This document shows positions 12,027-24,450 of a stretch of 64,000 nt of DNA, in pieces; positions within the stretch are counted from its first letter, which is position 1; each line of letters starts with the position of its first letter. The position numbers were made by a program, and so were the translations under genes. The notes under the pieces were generated by a model. It did no database searches and was not told the origin of the DNA. It was given only the letters and a program-made list of their open reading frames with translations. Source of the stretch: Budorcas taxicolor (lineage: Eukaryota; Chordata; Mammalia; Artiodactyla; Bovidae); contig NC_068935.1 in NCBI RefSeq assembly GCF_023091745.1, positions 4,541,001-4,605,000 of the forward strand, written 5' to 3'.

Positions 12027-12732
12027 TTTCATATGGGAACGAATGGTCAGATGAGGTCTTTCTGGGAAATGACATCTGAGGTAAGACCTGAAAGATGAAA
12101 ACGAGACAAATAGATAAACCACATAGGCAGTGGAGGGGAACTTTTGGGTTGGGAAAAGTTGTGGTGGGATGAGGGGGAACAGCAATCCAAAGTACCAAAA
12201 GCAGGAAAGGGTGTAGTGTATTCAAGGACAAAATGAAAAGTATGATCACTGAGACTACTGAGGTACAGGGAAAATAATATGAATGAGGTTGTAGAGGAGG
12301 AGTGGAGAGGGGCAAATGAGACAACATCTTGTTTTATTCCAAGGGTGAGAGCCACTGAAGAGTTCTAGGTATGGACTGGGATAATTCAATTTATGTTGTT
12401 AAATCTTATTTGTTTTAGCTATGTAGAGAAAAAAATTGGCAAGGGGAGACAGTACAAACAGAAAAAAGAGTTAAGCAACTATTGTACTAGTCTAGACTAC
12501 AAATGATAGTAGCTTAGATTATGCTGTTAGCCATGGAGAGGAAATAAAGAAAGAAGAGTAATTCTTAGGCAATCAAATTTGTTCTTCTATCCCTTCTCCA
12601 CACATATCTTCATCTTCATTTAGTTTTGCTCATCCTTTCTGGTATGAAAAAATAAGGTACCTCATCTCTTTTGTAAGATCAACCTCTCAAGATACAGCAA
12701 AAAATACTCAAGAAGCCTTTCTTGGATAAACA

Positions 12733-12816
12733 AAAAGATTCTACTGTATACCACAGGAAACTATATTCAATATCCTCTGATAAGCCATAATGGAAAATAG
12801 CATGAAAAAGAATTTT
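12733..12816 (+). mobile_element. Short L1 3' UTR piece
   Basis: 'ctactgtataccacaggaaa' and 'atatcctctgataagccata' are L1 3' UTR text. The BovB that follows ends it abruptly. Confidence 0.6.
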
Positions 12817-14201
12817 GTTGTTGTTCAGCTGTTCTGTCTTGTCCAACTCTTTGTGACCCCATGGATTGCAGCATGCCAGGGTTGCCTGTCCTTCACCATC
12901 TCCCAGAGCATGCTGAAACTCATGTCTATTGACTCAGTCCTCTGTCATCCCCTTCTCCTCCTGCCTTCTGTCTTTCCCAGCATCAGGGTCTTTTCCAGTG
13001 AGTCAGTTAACATCAGGTGGCCAAAGTATTGCAGCCTCAGCGTCAGTCCTTCCAATGAATATTCAGGGTGATTTTCTTTAGGATTGACTAGTTTGATCTT
13101 GCTGTCCAAGACTCTCAAGAGTCTCCTCCAGCACCACTCAAAGGCATCAATTCTTTAGGGCTCAGCCTTCTTAATGGTTCAAGTCTCACATCCATTCATG
13201 ACTCCGGCAAAAACCATAGGTTCGACTATATGGACCTTTCTTGGCAAAGTAATGTCTCTGCATTTTAATATGCTGTTTAGGTTTGTCATATCTTTTCTTC
13301 CAAGGAGTAAGTGTCTTTTAATTTCACGGCTGCAGTCACTGTCCGCAGTGATTTTGGAGCCCCCCCACCCCCCGCCAAAAAAAGTCTGTCACTGTTTGCA
13401 TTGTTTCCCCATCTATATGCCATGAAGTGATAGGGCTGGATGTCACAATCTTTTTTTTTTTTTTTTTTACTGTTGAGTTTTAAGTCAGCTTTTTCACTCT
13501 CCCCTTTCATTTTCATTAAGAGGTTCTCTAGTTCCTCTTTGCTTTCTGTCATAAAGATGGTGTCATCTGCATATCTGAGGTTATTGATACGTATCCTGGC
13601 AATCTTGATTGCAGTTTTTGATTCATCCAGCCTGGCATTTTGCATGGTGTGCTCTCACAGAAGTTAAATAAACAGGGTGACAATATACAGCTTTGACACA
13701 CTCTTTTCCCAATTTTGAACCAGTCTGTTGTTCCATGTTCAATTCTAACTGTTGCTTCTTGACCTGCATACAGATTTCTCAGGAGGCAGGTAAGGTGGTC
13801 TGGTATTCTTATCTCTTTAAGATTTTCCAGTTTGTTGTAATCCACACAGTCAGAGGCTTTAGTGTAGTTACTAAAGCAGAAGTAGATGTTTTTCTGGAGT
13901 TCTCTTGCTTTTTCTATGATCCAAAGGAGGTTGGCAATTTGATCTCTGGTTCCTCTGCATCTTCTAATTCAAATTTGTACATTTGGAAGTTGTTGGGTTC
14001 ACATACTATTGAAGTCTAGCTTGGAGAATCTTGAGCATGACCTTGCTAGTATGTGAAATGAGTGCAATTTTGCAGTAGTTTGAACACTCTTTGGCATTGC
14101 CCTCTTTGGCATTGGAATGAAAACTGATATTTTTCAGTCCTGTGGCCACTGCTGAGTTTTCCAAATTTCCTGGTATATTGAGTGCAGCACTTTAACAGCA
14201 T
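12817..14201 (-). mobile_element. BovB, antisense, 5'-truncated
   Basis: Reading the minus strand from 14201 down to 12817 gives the BovB middle, the RT domain (YADD within INNLRYADDTIF, about 13550-13590) and the 3' tail. The frames are split (13549-13845 and 13286-13645), and a T-rich insertion at about 13452-13469 adds a poly-lysine run. It lies head to head with the next BovB. Confidence 0.92.
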
Positions 14202-15102
14202 TATGTGGGATCTGATTACAGAACTACCACAGGACTGGGGAAACAGAGACTCTTGGAGGACATAAACAAAACCTCATGCACACCAGGACCCAGGAAAAAG
14301 GAGCACTGACCCTACAAGAGACTAAGCCAGGCTTGCCTGTGAGTGTTTGGGAGTCTCCAGTGGAGGCGCGGGATGACAGTGGCTTGTCCTGGGGTCAGGA
14401 ACACTAACTGCAGGGAGTTTGGCTTCAGGCCAAATTACAGGGAAGGAACACAGCCCCACCCATCAGTAGAATATTGGATTTACTGATCATGGACTTGCCC
14501 AACAGAGCAAGATCCATTCTCCCCACAGGAAGATCCATTCCTTCACATCAGGAAGTTTCCACAAGCCTCTTATCCTCAGTCTTCATAAGAGAGACATAAT
14601 GAAAACCACAATCACAGAAAAATAACCAAACTGATAACAGGGACCAGTGTCTAACTCAATGAAACTATGAGCCAAGCCCTCTAGGGCCACCAAAGACAGA
14701 CAGATCATAGTGGAGAATTCTAAACAAACATAGTCCACTGGAGATGGGAATGGCAAACAACTTCAGTATTCTTGCCTTGAGAGAACCCCATGAACAGTAT
14801 GAAAAAGCAAAAAGATATGACACTGAATGATGAACTCCCCAGGTAGGTAGGTGCCCAATAAGCTACTGGAGAAGAGCAGAGAAATAGCTCCAGAAGGAAT
14901 GAAGAGGATGAAACAAAGCAGAAACAATGCCCATTTGTGGATGAGTCTGGTGGTGAAAGTAAAGTCTGATGCTGTAAAGAACAATATTGCATAGGAACCT
15001 GGAATTATAGGTCTATCAATCAAGGTAAATTGAAAGCGGTCAAACCAGTGATGGCAAAAATGAACATCAACATTTTAGGAATCAGTGAACTAAAATGGAC
15101 AG

Positions 15103-15168
15103 TTTATGTCAATGTATGGCAAAACCAATACAGTATTGTAAGTAAAAAATAAAAAAATAAAAAAAAAA
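15103..15168 (+). mobile_element. 66-bp L1 3' tail insertion
   Basis: Only the last bases of a bovine L1 ('atgtatggcaaaaccaatac') and an A-rich tail are present. A perfect 12-base repeat, TAAAATGGACAG, lies at 15091-15102 and 15169-15180. Confidence 0.9.
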
Positions 15169-16229
15169 TAAAATGGACAGGAATGGGCAAATTTAATTCA
15201 GATGACCATTATATCTACTACTATGGGCAAGAATTCCTTAGAAGAAATGGAGTAGCTCTCATACTCAACAGAAGACTCTGAAATGCAGCACTTGGGTGCA
15301 ATCTCAAAAATGACAGAATGATCTCTGTGTGTTTCCAAGGCACAATCTTCACTACCACAGTAATCCAAGTCGATGACCCAGCCACTAATGCTGAAGAAGC
15401 TGAAGTTGAACAGCTCTATGAAGACCTAAAAGACCTTCTGAAACTAACACCAAAATAAAGATGTCCTTTTAATCATAGGGGAATGGAATGCAAAAGTAGG
15501 AAGTCAAGAGATACCTGGAGTAACAAGTTTGGCCTTGGAGTACAAAATGGAGCAGGGCAGAGGCTAACAGAATTTTGCCAAGAGAACACACTGGTCACAG
15601 CAAACAACATCTTCCAACACCACAAGAGAAGGCTCTACACATGAACATCACCAGATGGTCAATACCAAAATCAGATTCGTTATATTCTTTACAATTGAAG
15701 CTGGAGAAGCTCTATACAGTCAACAAAAACAAGACTTGGTACTACTGTGGCTCCGATCATGAATCAAGTCCCTTATGCTTATACAGTACAAGTGACAAAT
15801 AGATTCAAGAGATGAGATCTGACAGATAGAGGGCCTGAAGAACTCTGCATGGAGGTTCCGAACATTGTACAGAAAGCAGTGATCAAAACCATTCCCAAGA
15901 AAAAGAAATGCAGAAGGACAAAATGGTTGTCTGAGAAGGCCTTACAGGTAGCTGAGAAGACAAGAGGAGCTAAAGGCAAAGGAGAGAAGGAAAGATATAC
16001 CATCTGAATGCAGAGTTCCAAAGAATAGCAAGGAGAGATCAGAAAACTTCCCTCAGTGATCAGTGCAAAAAAACAGACAAAAACAAGAATGGGAAAGACT
16101 AGAGATCTCTTCAAGAAAATTAGAGACACCAAGGGAACATTTCATGCATATACGAGCACAATAAAGGACAGAAAAGCTATGGACCTAACAGAAGCAGAAG
16201 ATATTAAGAAGAGGTGGCAAAATACACAG

Positions 16230-16918
16230 TTCAGTTCAGTTCTGTCACTCAGTCGTGTCCGACTCTTAGTGACCACATGAATCGCAGCACACAAGGCTTC
16301 CCAGTCCATCACCATCTCCCGGAGTTCACTCAGACTCACGTCCATCGAGTCCATGATGCCATCCAGCCATCTCATCCTCGGTCGTCCCCTTCTCCTCCTG
16401 CCCCCAATCCCTCCCAGCATCAGAGTCTTTTCCAATGAGTCAACTCTTCCCATGGGGTGGCCAAAGTACTGGAGCTTCAGCTTTAGTATCACTTCTTCCA
16501 AACAAATCCCAGGGATGGTCTCCTTCAGAATGGACTGGTTGGATCTCCTTGCAGTCCTAGGGACTCTTAAGAGTCTTCTCCAACACCACAGTTCAAAAGC
16601 ATCAATTCTTTGGCACTCAGCCTTCTTCACAGTCCAACTCTCACATCCATACATGACCACAGGAAAAACCATAGCCTTGACTACACGGACCTTAGTTGGC
16701 AAACTAATGTCTCTGCTTTTGAATATAATATCTAGGTTGGTCATAACTTTTCTACCAAGGAGTAAGCATCTTTTAATTTCATGGCTGCAATCACCATCTG
16801 CAGTGATTTTGGAGCCCCCAAAAATAAAGTCTGACACTGTTTCCACTGTTTCCCCATCTACTTGCCATGAAGTGATGGGACCGGATGCCGTGATCTTCGT
16901 TTTCTGAATGTTGAGATT
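16230..16918 (-). mobile_element. 5'-truncated BovB nested antisense inside BovB
   Basis: The inverted BovB 3' tail 'ttcagttcagttctgtcact' begins right after the host text 'aatacacag'. The copy runs backwards through the RT C-terminal region and stops at 'ttctgaatgttgagattt'. The host BovB then resumes with 'gcactcaatatgcctgcaaa'. The nested ORF (16142-16924, minus) is open and runs into host sequence. Confidence 0.9.
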
Positions 16919-18318
16919 TTGCACTCAATATGCCTGCAAATTTGGAAAACTCTGCAGTGGCCACAGGACTGGAAAAGGTCAGTTTTCATTACAATCCCAA
17001 AGAAAGGCAATGCCAAAGAATGCTCAAAGTATCGCACAATTGCACTCATCTCACATGCTAGTAAAGTAATGCTTAAAATTCTCCAAGCCAGGCTTCAGCA
17101 ACACGTGAACCGTGAACTTCCTGATGTTTAAGCTGGTTTTAGAAAAGGTAGAGGAACAAGAGATCAAATTGCCAACATCTGCTGGATCATGGAAAAAGCA
17201 AAAGAGTTCCAGAAAAACATCTATTTCTGCTTTATTGACTATGCCAAAGCCTTTGACTGTGTGGATCACAATAAACTGTGGAAAATTCTGAGAGATGGGA
17301 ATACCAGACCACCTGACCTGCCTCTTGAGAAATCTGTATGCAGGCCAGGAAGCAACAGTTAGAACTGGACATGGAACAACAGACTTGTTCCAAATAGGAA
17401 AAAGAGTACGTCAAGGCTGTATATTGTCACCCTGCTTATTTAATTTCTATGCAGAGTACATCATGATAAACGCTAGACTGGAAGCAGCACAAGCTGGAAT
17501 CAATATTTCCAGGAGAAATATCAATAACCTCAGATATGCAGATGACACCACCCTTATAGCAGAAAGTGAAGAGGAACTAAAATGCCTCTTGATGAAAGTG
17601 AAAGAGGAGAGTGAAATGTTGGCTTAAAGCTCAACATTCAGAAAACGAAGATCATGGCATCTGGTCCCATCACTTCATGGGAAATAAATGGGGAAACAGT
17701 GGACACAGTGTCAGACTTTATTTTGGGGGGCTCAAAATCACTGCAGATGGTGACTGCAGCCATGAAATTAAAAGATGCTTACTCCTTGGTAGAAAAGTTA
17801 TGATCAACCTAGATAGCATATTCAAAAGCAGAGACATTAGTTTGCCAACTAAGGTCCGTGTAGTCAAGGCTATGGTTTTTCCAGTGGTCATGTATGGATG
17901 TGAGAGTAGGACTGTGAAGAAGGCTGAGCACTGAAGAATTGACACTTTTGAACTGTGGTGTTGGAAAAGACTCTCGAGAGTCCCTTGGACTGCAAGGAGA
18001 TCCACCCAGTCCATTCTGAAGACCAGCCCTGGGATTTCTTTGGAAGGAATGATGCTAAGGCTGAAGCTCTAGTACTTTGGCCACCTCATGGGAAGAATTG
18101 ACTCATTGGAAAAGACTCTGATGCTGGGAGGGATTGGGGGCAGGAGGAGAAGGGGACAACCGAGGATGAGATGGCTGGATGGCATCACTGACTTGATGGA
18201 CATGAATCTGAGTGAACTCCAGGAGTTAGTGATGGACAGGGAGGCCTGGTGTGGTGCGATTCATGGGGTCACAAAGAGTCGGACACGACTGAGAGACTGA
18301 ACTGAACTGAGGCAAGTG

Positions 18319-19286
18319 GCTACCTGGCTACAAGTCTCCCTGAAGTGCCAGGTCCAGACTGGGTTTCAGGCCGATTCTTCTAAAAAGAAATAAGATTTAT
18401 TTTGTCTACTAAATCCCAGTTATCACTCCTCTGACTACTTCTAATTGGGTCTGTTACACCAAAATGGCAGACCAGGGGATTAGGGTTTTAATCATACAAG
18501 ATTCAGATGTAGAACTTAGAACTCAGAAGTACTTCCAATTCAGTGTCTATACTCCAAGCTGAGGGAGTCCTTTGCTCCATTTTGACAGGAAGTTATCACA
18601 GTCATAGTTGCCCAGTGTCCTAAATTAAAACTGAGTGGTACTCTGCAGGGCTCTGGAGTACAGATCTGTTCTGTGTTCTCCATTTCTTGTCTGTAGGATA
18701 CAGGCTTCATTCAGCCTCCTTGCCCTTCCCTGAGTTCCAAAGGGTAGATTCACACAATTGCTAATCAGGGAAGGGAGGGGATACAGAAACAGGAGAAACA
18801 ATCAAAGGTTGGTACAGCCTCCAGACAGAGTCCTGGTTCCTACTCAAAGAAATATGCATAACAATGTCTTTGAGCCCCCACTCAGGTGGAGGATGGTAAC
18901 TTCAGACTGAACACAAGATTCCTGGAGCACAGCTCTGTTGCCCCACCACCAACCAATCAAAAAGGTTCACAAACCCTGCAACCCTCACCCCAAATGTTCC
19001 CTTCTGTTTCCAGGGACGAGAGATGACTATCCTTTAGGACTCCTGTTTGGCCCTTGTCTATTTCATCTCTGAGAGGGGCCAACAGTTTCAAACTAAATTG
19101 CTGTTACTGCAAGTGTAGAAGCTGGTTTCAGATGTGGAACACCCCAACTTAGATCAGGTAGAGAGAGACTTCTGCTCTGCTAGGCAGGCCTACGCTCATG
19201 CACAGCAGGAAGAAGTTATAGAAGAAGGAGACCTCTGCCCCAATTCCCAAGAAGTATCTTGTGTATGAAGTCTCTCAGGGAGGAGT
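18319..19286. other. No recognised gene; possible old LTR or ERV remnant
   Basis: Moderately GC-rich non-coding sequence containing 'caccaaaatggcagaccagg' and 'gagcccccactcaggtggag', directly upstream of the LTR. It reads like an older retroviral LTR or interior, but I cannot name it and see no gag or pol coding. Confidence 0.35.
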
Positions 19287-19770
19287 TGTTAGGGGAAGCA
19301 CACTGACTGAAACCGCCCACCCTGGCCAGGTACCATAGCAACCATTTGCATGCGTTGTTTTATGACAGGAGATCCTGATAAGGAATACGGAACTAATAAG
19401 CCACCACCAACCACAAGAGTTCGGGAAAGGTGTAAAGGAGACACTGTGTGTCCGTCCACTTCCTAGAATCCCTCTCGCTACCATCCATCTTGGCTGAGCG
19501 ATGCATGCACCACCAGAAAAGACTCTAACTTAGAATGATTGGTCAAAGACCACCTGGAAACTAATCCCATCACCATAAAACCTGACATTGCGAGCCACGC
19601 GGCAGAGCAGTTCTCCTGGGTTTCCTTACCCTACTGCTCTCCACCCGGGTGCCCTTTCCCAATAAAATCTCTTGCTGTGTCAGTACATCTGTCTCCTCGG
19701 ACAATTCATTTCCGAGTGTTACACAAGAGCCGAGTTTCAGGCCCTGGAAGGGGTCCACCTTCCTGCAACA
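19287..19770 (+). mobile_element. Solo LTR of a bovine-type ERV1 (copy 1)
   Basis: The LTR is 484 bp, begins TGTTAGGGG and ends CTGCAACA, with an AATAAA polyadenylation signal at 19661. It matches the LTR at 53795-54278 along its whole length. No retroviral interior adjoins it. Unlike copy 2, the flanking four bases differ (GAGT on the left, CTAA on the right). It resembles the family I know as BTLTR1, but that name is from memory. Confidence 0.82.
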
Positions 19771-20399
19771 CTAATACTCCTGTTTTTCCCCCAAGGTCCT
19801 TCATCCTACCAAATTTTGCATGGTTCAACATATTGTTTTCCAGTGGTCAGGTACTCCTGTCCACTCTCAGCTGGTGTCTGCAAGCACTTCTGTGTCTGAA
19901 GGTGTATTCCTGATGTATCCGTGGACAGAGATATACTCCACGTTCACCTAATCCTCCCACATCTTGTTCATCCTTGGTATTACTTTTTAGTGCACAAAAT
20001 TCAGGACTAAAATACCTTCATTGGGATTTTTAAAATGAATATAAACTTATTTTGCCCCACTAAGTGTTTTTTCTTATATTTTCTAATATTTATCCAATAT
20101 TGACAGCAGTTTTCTTTTTGGATGTGACTGTCATAAATATGTTATTCACTCACACATTTCTTTTTGGCATTTCTAGATGGCTGAGTTTTGGGAGTCTCTC
20201 TCATAAACAACACATGGCTGAGCGGGCTGCCCCATTATTCAGTATCAGAATTCTCATCCTTCGTGAGTCTGTCTCCATGAACGTGGAAGGGAGGGTTGTT
20301 AGGTCAGTAAAACAGCCCCATTCTCAAAAAAAGTCTGTAAGGAGTAGACATATCACCTCTTGCTATTTAAATAAGCCAAAACAAAAGAGTTTTAAAATC
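19771..20399. other. No recognised gene or repeat
   Basis: Non-coding sequence between the LTR and an L1 3' end. Open frames here carry no recognisable domain. Confidence 0.4.
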
Positions 20400-21200
20400 A
20401 GTTGAATCTAGCAATCCCACTCCTGGACATATATTCTGAGAAATCATAATTCAAAAAGATACATGTACCCTATGTTCACAGCAGCACTATTCACAATAGC
20501 CAATGTGTGGAGACAACCTAAATACTCATGGACAGATAAATGGGTAAAGAAGATGGAATACTACTCAGCCATAAAAAGAATGAAATAATATCATTTGTAG
20601 CAACGTGGATGGACCTAGAGATTATCATGAGAAGTGAAGTACATCGGGAAGAGCAAGACATATCATGCAGGAACAGGAACGTCGCTCAGTCGTGTCCGAC
20701 TCTGCGGCCCCATGGACTGTAGCCTACCAGGTTCCTCTGTCCATGGGATTTTCCAGGCAATAGTACTGGAGTGGATTGCCATTTCCTTCTCCAGCGGATC
20801 TTCCTGACCCAGGGATCAAACCCGGGTCTCCCGCATTGTAGACAGACGCTTTACCGTCTGAGCCACCAGGGAAGACATATCATATGATAGGACATATATG
20901 AAATCAAAACTATGACAGGAGCGAATTTATTTAGAAAGCAGATTTGTGGTTACCAAGAGGGAGGGGGGCTGGAGGAGGGTTGAACTGAGAGTTTGGGAAT
21001 GGCAGATGCAAACTATGATGTGCAGACTGGATAAACAACAAGGTCCTACTGTATAGCACAGGGAGCCATACACAGAATCCTATGATAAACCATAGTGGGA
21101 AAGAATATGGGATGCATATAGGCATGGAGCTGGATCATTTTTGCTGTACAACAGTAATCAACACGGCGTTGTAAATCAACTATATCACAGTCAGATACAT
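20400..21200 (+). mobile_element. L1 ORF2 end and 3' UTR, split by a SINE
   Basis: 'agcagcactattcacaatag', 'atggaatactactcagccat' and 'catttgtagcaacgtggatg' are the end of L1 ORF2. '3' UTR text such as 'caaggtcctactgtatagca' follows. A Bov-tA interrupts it at 20667-20871. Confidence 0.85.
20667..20871 (-). mobile_element. Bov-tA SINE in L1 with target-site duplication
   Basis: Antisense copy running from the tail 'cgctcagtcgtgtccgactc' to the head 'ctgagccaccaggg'. The 12-base repeat AAGACATATCAT lies at 20655-20666 and 20872-20883. Confidence 0.95.
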
Positions 21201-21221
21201 TTTTAAAACATCAATTGGCTA

Positions 21222-21501
21222 GAACTTGCCTGGTGGCACAGTGGATAAGATTCTACCTTCCAATACAGGGGACACAAGTTTGGTCCCGGATCCGGGAAGA
21301 TAGCGCATGCCATCGAGCAGTTAAGCTTGGGCACCACAGAGACTGAGCCCACGTGCCTAGAGCCTGTGCTCTGCAAGGAGAGAAAGCACCACAATGAGAA
21401 GCCTGCACACCGCAACTAGAGAGTAGCCCCCACTCGCCTCAACGAGAGGAAGCCTGCATGCAGCAGTGAAGACCCAGCCAAGCAAAAATAAACAGAAAAC
21501 A
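21222..21501 (+). mobile_element. CHR-type SINE with long target-site duplication
   Basis: The head 'gaacttgcctggtggcacag' and the CHR body are followed by an A-rich end. A 21-base near-repeat (21201-21221 and 21502-21522, two mismatches) flanks it, so it inserted exactly at the L1 3' end. Confidence 0.9.
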
Positions 21502-21657
21502 TTTTAAAGCATCAGTTGGCTAAATGGCAGGAAATGACAGCAACATAGATTGAATCTGGTCAGGCTTCGTGCGTTAGAAACTCCTTTCCCATGCACAGGT
21601 AAGCCCATATATGCTAACACATACAGGTAATATTTCCTAGAACCTTCCCCTTAACTT

Positions 21658-21843
21658 GGGCTTCCCTTGTGGCTCAGCTGCTAAAGAATCCGCGTGCAAT
21701 GAGGGAGACCTGGGTTCGATCCCTGGGTTGGGAAGATCCCCTGGAGAAGGGAAAGGCTACCCACTCCAGTAGTCTAGCCTAGAGAACTCCATGTAGTCCA
21801 TGGAGTTGCAAAGAGTCTGACACAACTGAGTGACTCTCATTTT
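21658..21843 (+). mobile_element. Bov-tA SINE
   Basis: The head 'gggcttcccttgtggctcag', a B box 'ggttcgatccc' and the BovB-like tail are present in sense. Confidence 0.92.
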
Positions 21844-23785
21844 CACGTTCTCCTTAACGCGCCTCTCCTCAGGCTTGCTCTACCTTGGCAGCTTTCTGAT
21901 TGCAGTCACATCACTTAACTCCGGCTCCCTTACCTCTCTTCTCTGCTCCCTTGACCTGGCTCTCTAAATGAATCATTTGTTTCTCCAAACCAGCGTTGCT
22001 CCCATGGCTTCACGCTCTGCAAGCCATGGGCTACATCTAACCTTCCTCCATGCCCATCTACAGCTTCAAGGAGGCCCCTTGGGTCTATGGTCTTCACCAT
22101 ACAATGATCTGACATAGTAAAAATGCTCAAGTTCATAAAGAATGCAAGAGATTTCAAACAGGAAATGATCATTTGTCTCTCCTGCTCTCTGATCCAGGCA
22201 GGACTATTACTGACTATATGACTAAACTACAGTGTGAAAATGGCCCATCCACCAACTTGGGACCCAGAACAGGAGAAGTTTCAGGGTTAGCTATTCCTCG
22301 GTAGTTTTCCTGCACTTCTCCGTCTTTTGGAAGCTAGTTTATATCTTGTGCGTATGTCTGGCCCCTTCACTAGACTGGAAACACCTGCGTCTTATCCACC
22401 TTTGTAATCTCCACGTGGCCTACTAGAGTACTTTACGTGCGTAGGCACTCAATGTGAAATAGAGCAAACAAGAAGACAACAAACTATCAGAAAAAAGAGA
22501 ATCAAAAGGGGGGAAAAGACTCTTTCAGAACTGTGTTTATATAACATCGGGATGTGATCAACTGAATGAGGATTTGTCTAGATTGGTTGGTTCTGGTAGT
22601 GATAGAAAAATAACTGTAAATATCCCTAATATGTGTGTAACCTTAATCATTTCTTTAGACTCTACTAACAAAGCTATAGAGAGGAGGGCCCACCAGTAGT
22701 GTAATCCTGCCAGTCTCTCAGCCTCCAATAGTGGCATCCCTGGCATGCTTTCCCCCTTCCAGTTGAAGGGGGTGGAGCAGAATCAACCAATGTGGCTCCC
22801 GTGGTTTATGTATGGCTAGTGATGGTTTCCTTCCCCTTTACAGCATTTATCATCTCTGCCCCTGTCGCTCCAGACCTGTGCCCTAGCAGAAACTACTGCT
22901 TCTGTCATACCTCTGGATGTCAGCCATGATGCTGTAGCCTTAGCTGGTTTTCCATTCCATTCCACAAGTCATTTCTGCCCTGCCTTGTACATCAGTGTAC
23001 TACTAAGCCACAAATAGCACTGCCTCGTGCTTTCAAGTTCTTAGGATGACTCTAATGCTAGAGCTCTCATCTATCAGAACCAGCACCATCCCCCGATGCT
23101 GAGCCTCCAGCACAGCCCAGACCCACAAGCCTTCTACTCAACCACTCCTTCCTCTCTAACACAAACCATTTATTTTTCTGATCAAAGCAGTTTACCTCAA
23201 TAATAACTCCCCTCAAAGTTGGTTCTTTCCTGTTCACCAAACTGCATTTTTATTCATAGGAGGGTACTTATTGTCCCAAACCTCAGGGAGGGGTATTCTT
23301 GCTTAGGGGCAGATGTTCACTTCAACTTACCTAGTTATTTTAGCTCATATCAGAGTCCTTAAACCCTCACTTAAGTAAAGCCTTGATGGGTCTGCCCTCC
23401 TGGGCATCTAGATATGCCTGGACATGCTTCCATCCACAGTGGGTACCTCTACAACTTAGCCTCTCACTGGAGGACTCCTGCTACACTTGAGTAGTGTTTG
23501 ATAATTAAAAATAACAAATGAACTTGAGAGAACGAAATGAGAGCGAGCACGTGACAGTGCTTTGCAAATACAATGTATTATAGTTAATTCCTTATTATTT
23601 GTTTGTTTGCTTGCTGAACAGAAACCCCTGTCCATGGGGGAACTGAAGGCTTCAAACAGTGAAGATTTTAAAAATAAAGGACAGGGATGTTTAACTGTAG
23701 GAGAGATCAAATTGGAAAAAACATGTGAATATAAATTCAAAATCTACGTACTGGATAGAATTTCTGTGGCCCTTTCGAACGCACC
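21844..23785. other. Mostly unassigned; L2-like remnant near 22330-22470
   Basis: I see no gene. Bases 22330-22470 ('gccccttcactagactggaa', 'gtaggcactcaatgtgaaat') fit a mammalian L2 3' end. The rest, including short open frames at 22558-22746 and 23562-23740, has no recognisable domain. Confidence 0.45.
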
Positions 23786-24090
23786 GTTAGTTGCTCGGTC
23801 GTATCTGACTCTCTGCGACCCCATGAACTGCCAGGCTTCTCTGCCCATGGAATTCTCCAGGCAAGAACACTGGAGTGGGTTGCCTTTCCCTTCTCCAGGG
23901 GACCTTCCATGACCTGGCTATCAAACCTGGGTCTCTTGCATTGCAGGCAGGTTCTTTACCATCTGAGCCACCAGGGAATCCCCAAGAATTCTGGAATGGG
24001 TAGCCTTTCCCTTCTTCAGGGGATCTTCTGAACCCTGGGATCGAACCTGGGTCTTCCACATTGTGGGCAGATTTTTTTACCATCTGAGCC
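23786..24090 (-). mobile_element. Bov-tA SINE with an extra partial copy
   Basis: An antisense Bov-tA ends at the head 'ccaccagggaatcccc' near 23983. A second truncated antisense head region ('gggtagcctttcccttcttc' to 'ccatctgagcc') follows at once. It is either a tandem duplication inside one SINE or two adjacent insertions. Confidence 0.82.
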
Positions 24091-24244
24091 AGACACTTGC
24101 CAAGTGAACAGAGAGCAAGTTGGAAGATGGTCCTGCAGTACCTAAAAGTTGTCATACTCAGGCTGCGTATGTTAGGCCACAGAAATCGAAATGAAACTAT
24201 ACAGCAAGGAGAATTACAAAGCTTGACTCCAGAGGTCAACTACT

Positions 24245-24450
24245 TGGATTTAAATCTGAGCCCTGCCACTTAAGAGCTCTAGGTGAATTCTGACAAATTA
24301 CTTCATCTTTGGGTCTCATCTGTAATAAATTAGAGATGTCATAGTACCATCTCCCCAAAGTATTACATGAGTCCATATATATAAAGCACTTACTGTCAGA
24401 TCAGGCACAGAGCAAGTCTTTAATATGAATAAATTTTACAGTTCATCGAC
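24245..24450 (-). mobile_element. MIR remnant
   Basis: 'gagccctgccacttaagagc', 'caaattacttcatctttggg' and 'agcacttactgtcagatcag' follow the antisense MIR layout (tRNA-derived ancient SINE). Confidence 0.7.

Larger units (their letters stand above)
11405..12500 (+). mobile_element. Ancient mammalian interspersed repeat, split by two SINEs
   Basis: 'tcaacaaatatttattgaac', 'cctactatgtgccaaccact' and, further on, 'gacatctgaggtaagacctg' and 'actattgtactagtctagac' follow one widely dispersed ancient repeat read in sense. A CHR SINE (about 11510-11736) and a Bov-tA SINE (11826-12026) interrupt it. I do not name the family with certainty (L2 or similar). Confidence 0.5.
14202..18318 (+). mobile_element. 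Long BovB with 5' UTR, broken by nested insertions
   Basis: The 5' UTR type sequence ('caggcttgcctgtgagtgtt', 'cagccccacccatcagtaga') is followed by decayed endonuclease sequence (about 14980-15470), a linker, RT with YADD (17531-17545) and the 3' tail at about 18311. Two later insertions break it: an L1 tail (15103-15168) and an antisense BovB (16230-16918). Compared with the copy at 24.6 kb, about 200 bases of BovB are missing at the second insertion. No functional ORF. Confidence 0.9.

Noticed and set aside
16142..16924. A 260-codon minus-strand ORF as a gene
   Set aside because: It is the RT C-terminal part of the nested BovB read on into host BovB sequence.
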